Source: CAVSWN01 sp046728115 (GTDB taxonomy: Bacteria > Acidobacteriota > Vicinamibacteria > Vicinamibacterales > CAVVIG01). From it: DNA of 30,497 nucleotides. Position 1 is the first letter of the stretch; each line of letters begins with the position of its first letter. The stretch covers positions 1-30,497 of the forward strand of contig JBKPDW010000192.1 of the NCBI GenBank assembly GCA_046728115.1, given 5' to 3'. Position numbers and translations under genes: made by a program. Of this stretch, positions 7,640 to 15,521 are shown in pieces. A model generated the notes under the pieces. That model saw only the letters and a program-made list of their open reading frames with translations. It ran no database searches and was not told where the DNA came from.

Positions 7640-8797
7640 GTGCCGGCCGCCGAACTCCATCAGGATTTGCGAAACGCTGTGCGCGGTCTGTGCAAGGGAT
7701 TCCCGGACAGCTACTGGCGGGAACTCGACACTGCGCGCGCGTATCCGGATGCCTTCGTCCGCGCCTTGACGGCAGCAGGCTATCTGGCCGCGCTCATTCC
7801 CGAGGAGTTCGGGGGATCGGGACTCGGGGTGACCGAGGCCTCGATAATCCTCGAAGAGATCAATCGCAGTGGCGGCAACGCGGGCGCGTGCCATGCGCAG
7901 ATGTACACGATGGGTACCCTGCTGCGCCACGGATCCGATACACAGAAACGTGCTTTTCTGCCCAGGATCGCAAGCGGCGAGCTTCGTTTGCAGGCGTTCG
8001 GGGTCACAGAGCCGACCACCGGCTCGGACACGACACAGCTGAAAACCACGGCGACACGCAAGGAGGACCGCTTCGTCGTTCGCGGACAAAAGGTCTGGAT
8101 TTCACGCGCGGAACATTCCGATCTCCTGCTGCTCGTCGCCCGCACCACGCCGGTCGAGCAGGTAGCCAAACGCACCGAGGGCCTGTCGGTGTTTCTGATC
8201 GATCTCCGGGCCGCGGTCGGGAAAGGGCTCACGATTCGCCCGATCCGCACGATGATGAACCACGCGACGACGGAACTTTTCTTCGACGATGTCGAAGTCC
8301 CCGCGGATGCGCTGGTCGGCGAGGAAGGGAAGGGCTTTCGATACCTGCTCGATGGACTGAATGCCGAGCGTATCCTCATCGCGGCGGAATGTATCGGTGA
8401 TGGACGATGGTTCGTCGATCGTGCGGCTCGCTATGCCCGCAGCCGTGTCGTCTTCAACCGTCCGATCGGACAGAATCAGGGAGTGCAGTTTCCGATTGCG
8501 CGGGCGCACGTGAACGTCGAAGCCGCCGACCTGATGCGGTTCCGCGCGGCCGAACGTTTCGATCGTGGTGAAAACTGCGGCGCCGAAGCCAACATGGCGA
8601 AGCTGCTGGCGGCAGACGCATCGTGGGAAGCTGCGAATGTGGCGCTGCAGACTCACGGAGGGTTTGGTTTCGCCGAGGAATACGACATCGAACGAAAGTT
8701 CCGTGAGACACGGCTGTATCAGGTGGCGCCGATTTCAACGAATCTCATCCTCGCTTACATCGCCGAGCACGTACTGGGCCTTCCGAGATCGTACTGA
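7640..8797 (+). CDS. Acyl-CoA dehydrogenase
   Basis: A flavoprotein of 385 residues, the normal family length, with the FAD/acyl-CoA signature GVTEPTTGSD (121-130), WISRAEHSDLLLLVART, the middle beta-domain and the C-terminal helical domain (HGGFGFAEEYDIERKFRETR). The common catalytic Glu position near residue 363 is not acidic (QVAPIST, 361-367). A Glu in LNAER (E243) lies where isovaleryl-CoA dehydrogenase keeps its base (the LDLER segment), so a branched or short dicarboxylyl substrate is plausible but unproven. The reaction would be alpha,beta-dehydrogenation of an acyl-CoA with electrons passed to ETF. The start is GTG 7640; no in-frame ATG is near. It heads a rightward module with a CoA-transferase and a MaoC-like hydratase. 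Confidence 0.93.
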   Translation: MPAAELHQDLRNAVRGLCKGFPDSYWRELDTARAYPDAFVRALTAAGYLAALIPEEFGGSGLGVTEASIILEEINRSGGNAGACHAQMYTMGTLLRHGSDTQKRAFLPRIASGELRLQAFGVTEPTTGSDTTQLKTTATRKEDRFVVRGQKVWISRAEHSDLLLLVARTTPVEQVAKRTEGLSVFLIDLRAAVGKGLTIRPIRTMMNHATTELFFDDVEVPADALVGEEGKGFRYLLDGLNAERILIAAECIGDGRWFVDRAARYARSRVVFNRPIGQNQGVQFPIARAHVNVEAADLMRFRAAERFDRGENCGAEANMAKLLAADASWEAANVALQTHGGFGFAEEYDIERKFRETRLYQVAPISTNLILAYIAEHVLGLPRSY

Positions 8798-8866
8798 GAG
8801 CGCGCTGATGGTCAGAAGCTTCACCATGGAGGACGCGCAGACGTGAATCGCTCGCAAGAACCTGCG

Positions 8867-8893
8867 CTCCGTGTCCTCTGTGTCCTCCGTGGG
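8867..8893. repeat. Three tandem 9-bp units in intergenic DNA
   Basis: Three consecutive near-identical units, CTCCGTGTC, CTCTGTGTC and CTCCGTGGG, lie in the 146-base gap between the acyl-CoA dehydrogenase and CoA-transferase genes. Units 1 and 2 differ at one base and unit 3 differs from unit 1 at two. No gene is seen in this gap. Function unknown; a slippage-derived or dispersed intergenic repeat is the likeliest explanation. Confidence 0.75.
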
Positions 8894-8943
8894 CGGGAGT
8901 TCACGTCTCGAACCGCCTCCGGGATCAGCTCCATCCGGACGCC

Positions 8944-10122
8944 ATGGGACCTTTGACGGGTATCACCGTCGTGGCAATCGAGCAGGCGGTGGCGGCGCCG
9001 TTCGCCACGCGTCAACTGGCTGATCTTGGAGCGCGCGTCATCAAGATTGAGCGGCCGGACGGCGGCGATTTTGCCCGCGGTTACGATGCGACTGTGAACG
9101 GTCTCTCGAGCCATTTCGTCTGGTTGAATCGATCGAAGCAATCGCTGACGCTCGATCTCAAGCGGATCTCCGGACGCGAGATCCTCAATCGACTCATCGA
9201 GCGTGCCGACGTGTTCGTTCAAAACCTCGCCCAGGATGCCTCGAGACGTCTCGGCACCAGGCCAGACGATCTTCACGAATGCAATCCGCGACTGATCGTG
9301 TGCGACATCTCGGGCTACGGATCGTCGGGCCCGTACGCGAACAGGAAGGCATACGACCTGCTCGTCCAGAGCGAAGTCGGAATGCTGGCCGTCACTGGAA
9401 CACCGGACGCGCCGGCAAAGGTCGGCGTCTCGATCGCCGACATCGCGGCGGGGATGTACGCCTACTCGGGCATCCTGACAGCGTTGCTTGCACGCGGTCA
9501 GACGGGCCAGGGCGCCATCATCGAGGTGTCGCTCTTCGACGCGCTCGCCGAATGGATGGGATATGCGGCTTACTACGCGGCGTACAGTGGCACTGCGCCG
9601 CCGCGGAGCGGTGCGCATCACGCCTCGATTGCGCCGTACGGACCGTTTGGCACCGGTGATGGCGGACAGGTCTTCCTGGCGGTCCAAAATGCGCGCGAAT
9701 GGGCCAGATTCTGCGCCGACGTGCTGGAGCAGCCGGCTCTGGCTGACGACGAACGATTTCGGACGAACGCGTTGCGTGTCACACATCGATCGGAATTGCA
9801 CGACGTCGCGGGCCGCGTGTTCGCCAACCTGTCGACGACGGCGCTGCTGGAACGGCTCGATCGCGCGAGCATTGCGTGCGGCCGCATGAATTCGGTTCAC
9901 GAGTTTCTCGAGCACCCTCAGCTCGCCGCACGGAACCGTTGGCGCGAGATCGGCTCGCCGGTCGGAGCATTGCGGGCGCTGGTGCCACCCGTCACGCTGC
10001 ACGGCGTCGAGCCGGAAATGGGCGACATACCGGCGCTTGGACAGCACACCGACGCGATCCTCGAGGAGCTCGGCGTTGATCGGGCGACCATCGCCGCCTG
10101 GCGAATTGATGGAGCAATCTGA
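8944..10122 (+). CDS. Family III CoA-transferase (CaiB/BaiF/Frc)
   Basis: A 392-residue protein of normal family length. It opens with the CoA-binding segment GPLTGITVVAIEQAVAAPF and QLADLGARVIKIERPDGGD, then LNRSKQSLTLDLK, ISGYGSSGPY and KAYDLLVQSEVG. D138 in this last motif aligns with the formyl-CoA-transferase aspartate that forms the acyl-aspartyl anhydride. These enzymes move CoA between carboxylic acids, most often dicarboxylates or their derivatives; donor and acceptor cannot be told from sequence. The stop TGA is followed at once by the ATG of the MaoC-like gene, so the two are coupled. It follows the acyl-CoA dehydrogenase after 146 bases. This order (dehydrogenase, transferase, hydratase) fits activation and oxidation of an organic acid. 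Confidence 0.93.
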   Translation: MGPLTGITVVAIEQAVAAPFATRQLADLGARVIKIERPDGGDFARGYDATVNGLSSHFVWLNRSKQSLTLDLKRISGREILNRLIERADVFVQNLAQDASRRLGTRPDDLHECNPRLIVCDISGYGSSGPYANRKAYDLLVQSEVGMLAVTGTPDAPAKVGVSIADIAAGMYAYSGILTALLARGQTGQGAIIEVSLFDALAEWMGYAAYYAAYSGTAPPRSGAHHASIAPYGPFGTGDGGQVFLAVQNAREWARFCADVLEQPALADDERFRTNALRVTHRSELHDVAGRVFANLSTTALLERLDRASIACGRMNSVHEFLEHPQLAARNRWREIGSPVGALRALVPPVTLHGVEPEMGDIPALGQHTDAILEELGVDRATIAAWRIDGAI

Positions 10123-10611
10123 ATGGCGACCAAGCAGGGCTGGACAGGTCGGGTCTTCGAAGACTTCAGTGTGGGCGATGTGTACGCACACCCGCTGGGG
10201 CGAACGCTGCTCGCCGCCGACAACGTGTGGTTCACCTGCCTCACGATGAACACGAACCCGATCCACTTCGATGCGGCGTACGCAGCGCAGACGGAATTCG
10301 GCAGACCGCTGATGAATTCCTGTCTGACGCTGGCGCTCGTGACGGGTCAGTCAGTCACCGATCTCACGCAGAACGCGGTGGCGAACCTCGGGTGGGATGA
10401 AGTGCGGCTGCCTCATCCGGTCTTCGAGGGCGACACGATTTACTCGCGCAGCGAGGTCCTCGACACCCGGGAGTCCACGTCGCGTCCGAACGTCGGCATC
10501 GTGCGCGTGAAGACGACTGGGATCAATCAGAACGGCACGACGATCATCGAGTTCAAGCGAACCTTCATGGTGTGGAAGCGGGGTCACGTACCTACGGTGT
10601 CGCGCAGCTGA
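10123..10611 (+). CDS. MaoC-like hot-dog-fold hydratase/dehydratase
   Basis: A 162-residue single hot-dog domain. It begins VFEDFSVGDVYAHPLGRTL and carries the hydratase-loop segment TMNTNPIHFD (41-50), EFGRPLMN, and the beta-strand elements PVFEGDTIYSRSEVL and GTTIIEFKRTFMVWKR. In R-specific enoyl-CoA hydratases the loop holds a catalytic Asp and, five residues on, a His. Here the His is present (H48) but the Asp position is Asn (N43), so the mechanism or reaction may differ; some MaoC-like proteins next to CoA-transferases act on mesaconyl- or itaconyl-type CoA esters. ATG 10123 directly follows the CoA-transferase stop. The last 20 bases overlap the convergent tannase-family gene. Confidence 0.88.
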   Translation: MATKQGWTGRVFEDFSVGDVYAHPLGRTLLAADNVWFTCLTMNTNPIHFDAAYAAQTEFGRPLMNSCLTLALVTGQSVTDLTQNAVANLGWDEVRLPHPVFEGDTIYSRSEVLDTRESTSRPNVGIVRVKTTGINQNGTTIIEFKRTFMVWKRGHVPTVSRS

Positions 10612-12154
10612 AGTTTGCCGCTTCGTCTATGCTTCCCGACCCTTTGTACTTCGCGACCTGGGGATAGGGACAGAGCGGACGCGAGCGCACTGGCTTGCCG
10701 TCCACGAGACGCGATCCGACGATTTGCTGCGGCGGGGTTCCCTTCTCCACCCACTCCACGAGCGGGGTCAGCGCATCGAACGTGCTGACGCCAATGCCGC
10801 CCTGGCAGTGATACATGCCCGGCACCATGAACATGCGGTAGAACTCGGTCGGCGGCGCCCCCATCTTCTGCGTGATGCTCTCGTAGTATTTGATCCCCAT
10901 CATCGGATTCAGTGCCGGATCGGCCCAGCCGAAATAGCTGACGATCTTTCCGCCGCGCGCCTTGAACCGCGAGAGATCCGGATCGGTCGCGTCGAGCAGG
11001 CTCCGTGTCGCCTGCAGCTTGTCGAGATCCGCGTCGACGTCGAACGACAGCCACTCGTATGCCGGCACCGGTCGCCCGAACGCCAGGTACTTGAAGAACG
11101 TGTCCCCGAATGCAACCTGGATCGGATTGCTTTTGGGAGGACCGACGAACCATGGCGTCCATCCACCTTCCGAGCCAACCGGCCAGCCCGGGAAGAATTC
11201 CGAGCCGCCGCGCACGACGCCGGCATAGATCGCCTCGAGAGACCTGATTTGGGCTGATGTAAAACATGCCGGGCCGTCGACGTCGCTCGCGCAGCGAGGC
11301 AGATCCTCTGAAGGTTTGAACGCACACTTGCGCGGATCGTCGATCAGGCCGTCTTTGACACCGTCGATCGCGTCGCACTTCCCGTACACGGCATCTCCGA
11401 CGAGCTTGATTTTTTCGGCACCGATCGGCCCGACTTTCAGCGCTCGCTGCATGGATGCGTAGCTGATCATCGTTCCAGAAAAGTTCAGGACCGGTGCGCC
11501 GACGACGATCCCGTCGAAGTCGTCCGGAAAGCGCTCGGCAGAGATGAGCCCCTGCCGTCCACCGGTCGAGCAGCCGTCGAAGTACGAATGCTTCAGCTCG
11601 CCATCGTAGTACGCCTGCAGGATCTTCTTCGCCGTCAGCGCGGTGACGTGGACGCTCCGATACGCGTAGTCGAGAACCTTCTGCGGACTACTCGCGAACG
11701 TGCCCAGCGGCTCGACCTGTGCGTTGTGGCCTGTGTTGGTCTGCGCAACCGCGAATCCGTGCGCGAGCGCGCGGCGTGCGGTCGCGACCCGGCCCGTCGC
11801 GTCGAGTTGTTCCCCCGCAAAGCCACCGTTGCCGAACATGTACAGCCGGCCGTTCCAGACGGCCGGCAGGCTTACCTCGAAACGGATTTCTGGAAGGATC
11901 TGGCCGGTGACACGGCAGCGTTCGGGCGAGTCGGCCGTTGCCGGAAGCGTCGTCGCCGACGAAACAGAGAACTCGTAGCCGGTCAGCGCGACGAGCGCCG
12001 CGCACGCTGTGCGCGGCTTCAGCTGGGCGCCGTCCGCGAGCGCGGATGGCTTCCAGTCCCTGAACTGAGAGCTGTTCTGCGCGTCGACGGGTCGACCTGA
12101 CGTCGCGAGGACGCCAACCAGAATCACGGCGCTGCGCCGCCATGCTGTCGTCAT
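10592..12154 (-). CDS. Exported tannase/feruloyl-esterase-family hydrolase
   Basis: A 520-residue protein with an N-terminal signal peptide (about 1-25, ending PVDAQ). The family's CS-D-HC arrangement is complete: nucleophile S196 after C195 (FDGCSTGGRQGL), D412 (FGWADPALN) and H449 followed by C450 (PGMYHCQGG). The lid-domain calcium loop is visible as CDAIDGVKDGLIDD (260-273). Members cleave ester bonds of galloyl, feruloyl, MHET or related aryl esters outside the cytoplasm; which one is unknown here. The ATG at 12154 overlaps the MmgE/PrpD stop (ATGA), with GGAG spaced correctly in the end of that gene. It is the last gene of the long leftward run. An exported esterase feeding released acid to intracellular CoA-transferases is a reasonable inference. 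Confidence 0.92.
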   Translation of the reverse strand: MTTAWRRSAVILVGVLATSGRPVDAQNSSQFRDWKPSALADGAQLKPRTACAALVALTGYEFSVSSATTLPATADSPERCRVTGQILPEIRFEVSLPAVWNGRLYMFGNGGFAGEQLDATGRVATARRALAHGFAVAQTNTGHNAQVEPLGTFASSPQKVLDYAYRSVHVTALTAKKILQAYYDGELKHSYFDGCSTGGRQGLISAERFPDDFDGIVVGAPVLNFSGTMISYASMQRALKVGPIGAEKIKLVGDAVYGKCDAIDGVKDGLIDDPRKCAFKPSEDLPRCASDVDGPACFTSAQIRSLEAIYAGVVRGGSEFFPGWPVGSEGGWTPWFVGPPKSNPIQVAFGDTFFKYLAFGRPVPAYEWLSFDVDADLDKLQATRSLLDATDPDLSRFKARGGKIVSYFGWADPALNPMMGIKYYESITQKMGAPPTEFYRMFMVPGMYHCQGGIGVSTFDALTPLVEWVEKGTPPQQIVGSRLVDGKPVRSRPLCPYPQVAKYKGSGSIDEAANFSCATP

Positions 12155-13482
12155 AACACCTCCATCACCTGACGCACATCAGCGCTCGATTCGATGGCGC
12201 GGAGGGCGGCGAGTGCCTGCTCGGCTCGAACCGCCGGCATCACGCGCGCCGCACACGACAGGAACTTCGCCGCCAATTCGTCGTCGCTCGCGGGCCGATT
12301 GTGATACCCGCGAGCGCCGTTTGCCGATGCGTTCAGTACGCGGCCATCGTTGAGGCGAACGGTCACGCGCGCCTGTGTCAGCGGCGGCGCCGATCCATCC
12401 AGCGTCGGATCCACACACATCGTCACGCGCCGCAGCATGGACGCGATATCGCGATCGCGAATCTGATGATCTTCGAAGGTCTCCAGATCGACGCGGCCAC
12501 GAACGATGGCGGCCGCGGCACAGAACGGCATGCTGAACTTGGCTTGCAGGCCGTCAGCTGGACGGCTGTGGATCAGAACGGTCGGCGTGACCGCATCGAC
12601 GCCGACATCGACCGAGGCGACTTCGCCGGCCACGAAGCCCTCGCGCCGCCTGAGATCGAGCAGCGTATCGAGCGTCGGGTGCGTCGCCGCACACGACGGA
12701 TAGAGCTTGATGGTGATTCCGGTTTCGAGAATCTCCCATCGGGAGCCAAGATCGTCGAGCAACCTCTGCAGCTCCTTCGGATCGCTCTCGCTGTCCATGG
12801 TGGCAAGCAATCCCTGCGTGCCCTGAATCGCGTCCATGTTGGCCGTCAGACCCGCGCGCGCCAGCTGAGCCGCCAAGACGCCGTTGCGGGCGGCAAGCCC
12901 GGCGTGTAGCGGCTTCACCATCGACCCGAAGTTGTCTTTGAGGCCCGATGCCTCCGAGGCGGCGATGCACAACGCGTGGCGTGTCGTCGCGGCATCGAGG
13001 CCCAGCAGTCGCGAGGCCGTCATCGCAGCGCCGAGCGTGCCGATGGTCGACGTGCAGTGCCACCCCTTCTGATAATGCCGCGGGTTCATCGCACGGCCGA
13101 AGCGCGCCTCGATCTCGAAGCCGAGGATGTAGGCGTCGAGCAGCGCGCGGCCGCTGGCGCCGGCGAGCTCCGCCGTCGCGATGGAGCAGGCCACTAGCGG
13201 GGCGCTCGGGTGCGCAAGCGACACGAAGCACATGTCGTCGTAATCGTGCGCGTGCGCGGCCGTGCCGTTGGCGAGCGCGGCGTTGGTTGCCGATGCGTGA
13301 AGTCTCGTCCCGAGAATCCGGCAGGGACCGGTGGCCTCCTCGACGACTTGCTGGACGCTGCGAGCGGCTGGTTCCGACGCGCCGGCAAGCGTAACGCCGA
13401 TGGTGTCGAGCAGCGCGCGAGCGGCGATGACACGCGCCTCGGCCGGCGGCTCGCCATGAGCCACGAACTGATGGAGCGTCAC
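12151..13482 (-). CDS. MmgE/PrpD-family protein
   Basis: A protein of 443 residues, the normal family length. Seen: ALLDTIGVTLAGA near the N-terminus, HAHDYDDMCF (77-86), HPSAPLVA (91-98), GWHCTSTIGTLGAA (140-153) and KPLHAGLAARNGVLAA, the all-helical core signatures of 2-methylcitrate dehydratase (PrpD) and cis-aconitate decarboxylase (Irg1). Members dehydrate or decarboxylate tricarboxylic or related acids; no other methylcitrate-cycle gene (prpB, prpC) is present, so PrpD function is not implied. The start is taken as the GTG at 13482, whose last bases form the stop of the upstream TPP gene (GTGA overlap). The much longer upstream extension of this frame (to 13911) is the shadow of that TPP gene. 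The downstream overlap with the tannase gene supports one operon. Confidence 0.9.
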   Translation of the reverse strand: MTLHQFVAHGEPPAEARVIAARALLDTIGVTLAGASEPAARSVQQVVEEATGPCRILGTRLHASATNAALANGTAAHAHDYDDMCFVSLAHPSAPLVACSIATAELAGASGRALLDAYILGFEIEARFGRAMNPRHYQKGWHCTSTIGTLGAAMTASRLLGLDAATTRHALCIAASEASGLKDNFGSMVKPLHAGLAARNGVLAAQLARAGLTANMDAIQGTQGLLATMDSESDPKELQRLLDDLGSRWEILETGITIKLYPSCAATHPTLDTLLDLRRREGFVAGEVASVDVGVDAVTPTVLIHSRPADGLQAKFSMPFCAAAAIVRGRVDLETFEDHQIRDRDIASMLRRVTMCVDPTLDGSAPPLTQARVTVRLNDGRVLNASANGARGYHNRPASDDELAAKFLSCAARVMPAVRAEQALAALRAIESSADVRQVMEVL

Positions 13483-14036
13483 GTTTCGGCCCGCCCCATT
13501 GCCGTCATGAAGCGTTGCTTGAGCATCACACAGTCGAGTGGCGGCTTCATGGTCGGTACGGATTCGGCCACCTTGGCGACGATCACCGACGGTCCGCCCG
13601 GCGCGGTCAGCGCCGCCGTCAATTCGGCGCCGGTCCGTACGGTCGCGGTGCGCGGAATCCGCACCGCGCGCGCCGCAGCTTCGAGGTCCGCGCCGCGCGA
13701 GGTTGGCGTCGGCTGCCCGCCGGTCGTTGCGTACTGCTCGTTGTCCATTACGACGAGGACGAAGTTGGAAGGCTGAAGCAGGCCAATGGTAGCGAGCGAT
13801 CCGAGGTTCATCAGCAGCGAACCGTCGCCGTCGAGGACGAAGATGCGGACGTCCGGCCGCGCGAGGGCAAGGCCGACACCGATGGACGAAGCCAGCCCCA
13901 TGCTGCCCCACGTATAAAAGTTCAGTGGCCGATCGCCGGCGGCAAACAGATCGTACGCCGGATGTCCAAGGCTGGCAATTATCGCGCCCTCGCCTGCCTG
14001 CGCCACGACGATCCGTGTCGCGTCGAGCCTATTCAT
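13479..14036 (-). CDS. Split TPP enzyme, PP-domain (beta) subunit, sulfopyruvate/phosphonopyruvate-decarboxylase-like
   Basis: A 185-residue protein equal to the C-terminal third of a TPP decarboxylase. It begins MNRLDATRIVVAQAG, has LNFYTWGSMGLASSIGVGLA, and the diphosphate/Mg-binding motif GDGSLLMNLGS (70-80) ending VVMDNEQYATTGG (D98, N99). The layout is that of ComE or the C-terminal half of phosphonopyruvate decarboxylase. The PYR-domain subunit is encoded 39 bases upstream. Together they should decarboxylate, or ligate via, a 2-oxo acid. No phosphoenolpyruvate mutase or coenzyme M gene is present, so sulfopyruvate and phosphonopyruvate are only structural comparators, not proposed substrates. 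The stop overlaps the MmgE/PrpD start by four bases. ATG 14036 has AGGAG very close upstream. Confidence 0.88.
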   Translation of the reverse strand: MNRLDATRIVVAQAGEGAIIASLGHPAYDLFAAGDRPLNFYTWGSMGLASSIGVGLALARPDVRIFVLDGDGSLLMNLGSLATIGLLQPSNFVLVVMDNEQYATTGGQPTPTSRGADLEAAARAVRIPRTATVRTGAELTAALTAPGGPSVIVAKVAESVPTMKPPLDCVMLKQRFMTAMGRAET

Positions 14037-14075
14037 GCTCCTGCCGGATGCTGGGTTCGTATCCCGATGCTTGGC

Positions 14076-14654
14076 TCAATCGTGGAATTCGGAGCTGACA
14101 CCCGTCCGCATGCCGGACGCGTATTCGGGATTTGACCCCATCTGCGCGGTCAGGCGTTTGGGCAACAGACAGGCACAGGGAACATGCCCGGCGAACGCGG
14201 TCCTCCAGGCGCGAGCGACTGTGTCACGTGTCCTCTCCGGCGACTCGGCGGTCAGATGCGGAATGCCGATCGCATCGAGGATTTCGCGGACGGCGCGTCC
14301 CATCGGCATCTGCGCCGAATTCCACTCTCCTTCATCGCCGCGCATGCTGACGACCATCAGCGTCGGAATGCGGTACGGCAGCAGCAACGACGTGAGCGCG
14401 TTCAGCGAGTTGCCGAGACCGCTCGATTGCAACATGACCGACGGACGGCGGCCCCCCAGATACAATCCTGCCGCGATGCCGAATGCTTCCTCCTCACGCG
14501 TAGCCAGGATGAGTCGGACGTCCCTATATTGTTCTTCGAACACTCGCAGCACGTGCGACAGCGGATTGTCGGGCACGTATACGACATCGCTGCACCCGGA
14601 CGTGTGTGCACCGTCGCAAACTGCGGACGCCCACTCTGGCGCGCTCGTTTTCAT
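14076..14654 (-). CDS. Split TPP enzyme, PYR-domain (alpha) subunit
   Basis: A 192-residue protein equal to the N-terminal PYR domain of ComD/phosphonopyruvate-decarboxylase-type enzymes: VVYVPDNPLSHVLRVFEEQY, then ILATREEEAFGIAAGLYLGG (Glu cluster 54-56 supplies the cofactor-activating Glu), LQSSGLGNSLNALTSL and YRIPTLMVVSMRGDEGEWN. It lacks the PP domain, which is provided by the next gene. The ATG at 14654 overlaps the stop of the SDR gene (ATGA). Alpha and beta halves in tandem, inside a run of CoA-thioester genes, suggest a 2-oxo-acid decarboxylation step in the same pathway; the substrate is unknown. Confidence 0.88.
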   Translation of the reverse strand: MKTSAPEWASAVCDGAHTSGCSDVVYVPDNPLSHVLRVFEEQYRDVRLILATREEEAFGIAAGLYLGGRRPSVMLQSSGLGNSLNALTSLLLPYRIPTLMVVSMRGDEGEWNSAQMPMGRAVREILDAIGIPHLTAESPERTRDTVARAWRTAFAGHVPCACLLPKRLTAQMGSNPEYASGMRTGVSSEFHD

Positions 14655-15433
14655 GACTCGCCGAGCATGCGCGCCGACCGCAGCCAGAGTCCGCCGTCGA
14701 CGACGAGCGTGACGCCATTAACGTAGGAGGCCGCTCCCGAGCACAAGAACAGCGCGGCGTGCGCGACGTCGTCAGTCGTCCCAAGCCGACCCAGCGGACA
14801 GTTTCGTTCTGCGGCCTGACGCGAGGTCCCGTTGGTGAGCCGCCGCACCCCTTCGGTCCCTTCAATCGGACCTGGAGCAATGCCTTTGACCCGGATGCCA
14901 TGCGGTCCCCACTCGACCGCAAGAGTTCGCGTCAGCGAATCGACGCCGGCCTTGGCGGCCGCTGCATGCGATTGCCCCATCGTGCCGAGATACGGCAGCG
15001 TGGCGCTGATGTTCAGCACGCTGCCGCCTCGCGCCTTGAGATAGGGCAGGGCCGCACGTGACGCATTAAAGGTCCCCTTCAAATCGATGTCGACGACGGT
15101 GCCGAACCCGTTGGGCGATAGATTCTCCGCAAGGCAGATGAAATTTCCTGCGGCGCCGTTGACCAGAATGTCGAGGCTGCCCAGCGCGCCAACCGTCGCC
15201 TCGACGGCTGCGGTGGTTGCCGCAGGATCGCGGACGTCGGCGGCCTTGCCGAATGCGCGCACGCCAACGACACGCAACTCCGTAACGGTCGGATCCAGAT
15301 GTTCGCTTTTTCGGCTGGTAATCGCCACGTCGCAGCCGTGTCTGGCAAAAGCCAGCGCGATGCCCCGGCAGATGCCCGTTCCGCCGCCGGTAATCAGCGC
15401 CACCCGACCCTTCAGCAGATCTGCAGTGAACAT
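14651..15433 (-). CDS. SDR-family oxidoreductase, peroxisomal 2,4-dienoyl-CoA-reductase-like
   Basis: A 260-residue Rossmann-fold protein. The cofactor loop is GGGTGIC (16-22), with Cys where the last Gly is usual. NGAAGNFICLAENLSPNGF (92-110) closely recalls the peroxisomal-type (DECR2/SPS19) 2,4-dienoyl-CoA reductases. The classical YxxxK active site is absent: K161 is kept but the Tyr position is Ala (A157, in QSHAAAAKAGVD), as in that subfamily. It ends with SYVNGVTLVVDGG. The likely reaction is NADPH-dependent reduction of an unsaturated acyl-CoA, so its pairing with CoA-transferases is sensible. The start at 15433 has AGGA upstream. The gap of 88 bases to the upstream CoA-transferase is the widest within the cluster and could hold an internal promoter; I see no convincing one. 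Confidence 0.9.
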   Translation of the reverse strand: MFTADLLKGRVALITGGGTGICRGIALAFARHGCDVAITSRKSEHLDPTVTELRVVGVRAFGKAADVRDPAATTAAVEATVGALGSLDILVNGAAGNFICLAENLSPNGFGTVVDIDLKGTFNASRAALPYLKARGGSVLNISATLPYLGTMGQSHAAAAKAGVDSLTRTLAVEWGPHGIRVKGIAPGPIEGTEGVRRLTNGTSRQAAERNCPLGRLGTTDDVAHAALFLCSGAASYVNGVTLVVDGGLWLRSARMLGES

Positions 15434-15521
15434 GTGTGTGTCCTACGGCGTTTTCAGTTCCGTGCAGCGCCCCCAAGCACTGACGGTCATCACGGCGTAC
15501 TACACAGATCCGACAAACGCA

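Noticed and set aside
8821..10266. 481-codon leftward open frame
   Set aside because: It lies antisense to the CoA-transferase, which has all family motifs; the product is low-complexity and charged.
12151..13482. Methylcitrate cycle (prpD) locus
   Set aside because: No prpB or prpC homologue is in the window, and MmgE/PrpD proteins have several other roles.
13483..13911. N-terminal extension of the MmgE/PrpD frame
   Set aside because: This stretch is the out-of-frame shadow of the TPP beta-subunit gene; the MmgE/PrpD family N-terminus begins at the GTG at 13482.
13479..14654. Reading the two TPP genes as one gene broken by a frameshift
   Set aside because: Both halves have their own start codon, are separated by 39 bases, and match the known two-subunit ComD/ComE layout.
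14076..14654. Phosphonate or coenzyme M biosynthesis locus
   Set aside because: The split TPP enzyme resembles those families, but no phosphoenolpyruvate mutase, sulfolactate or related gene is present.
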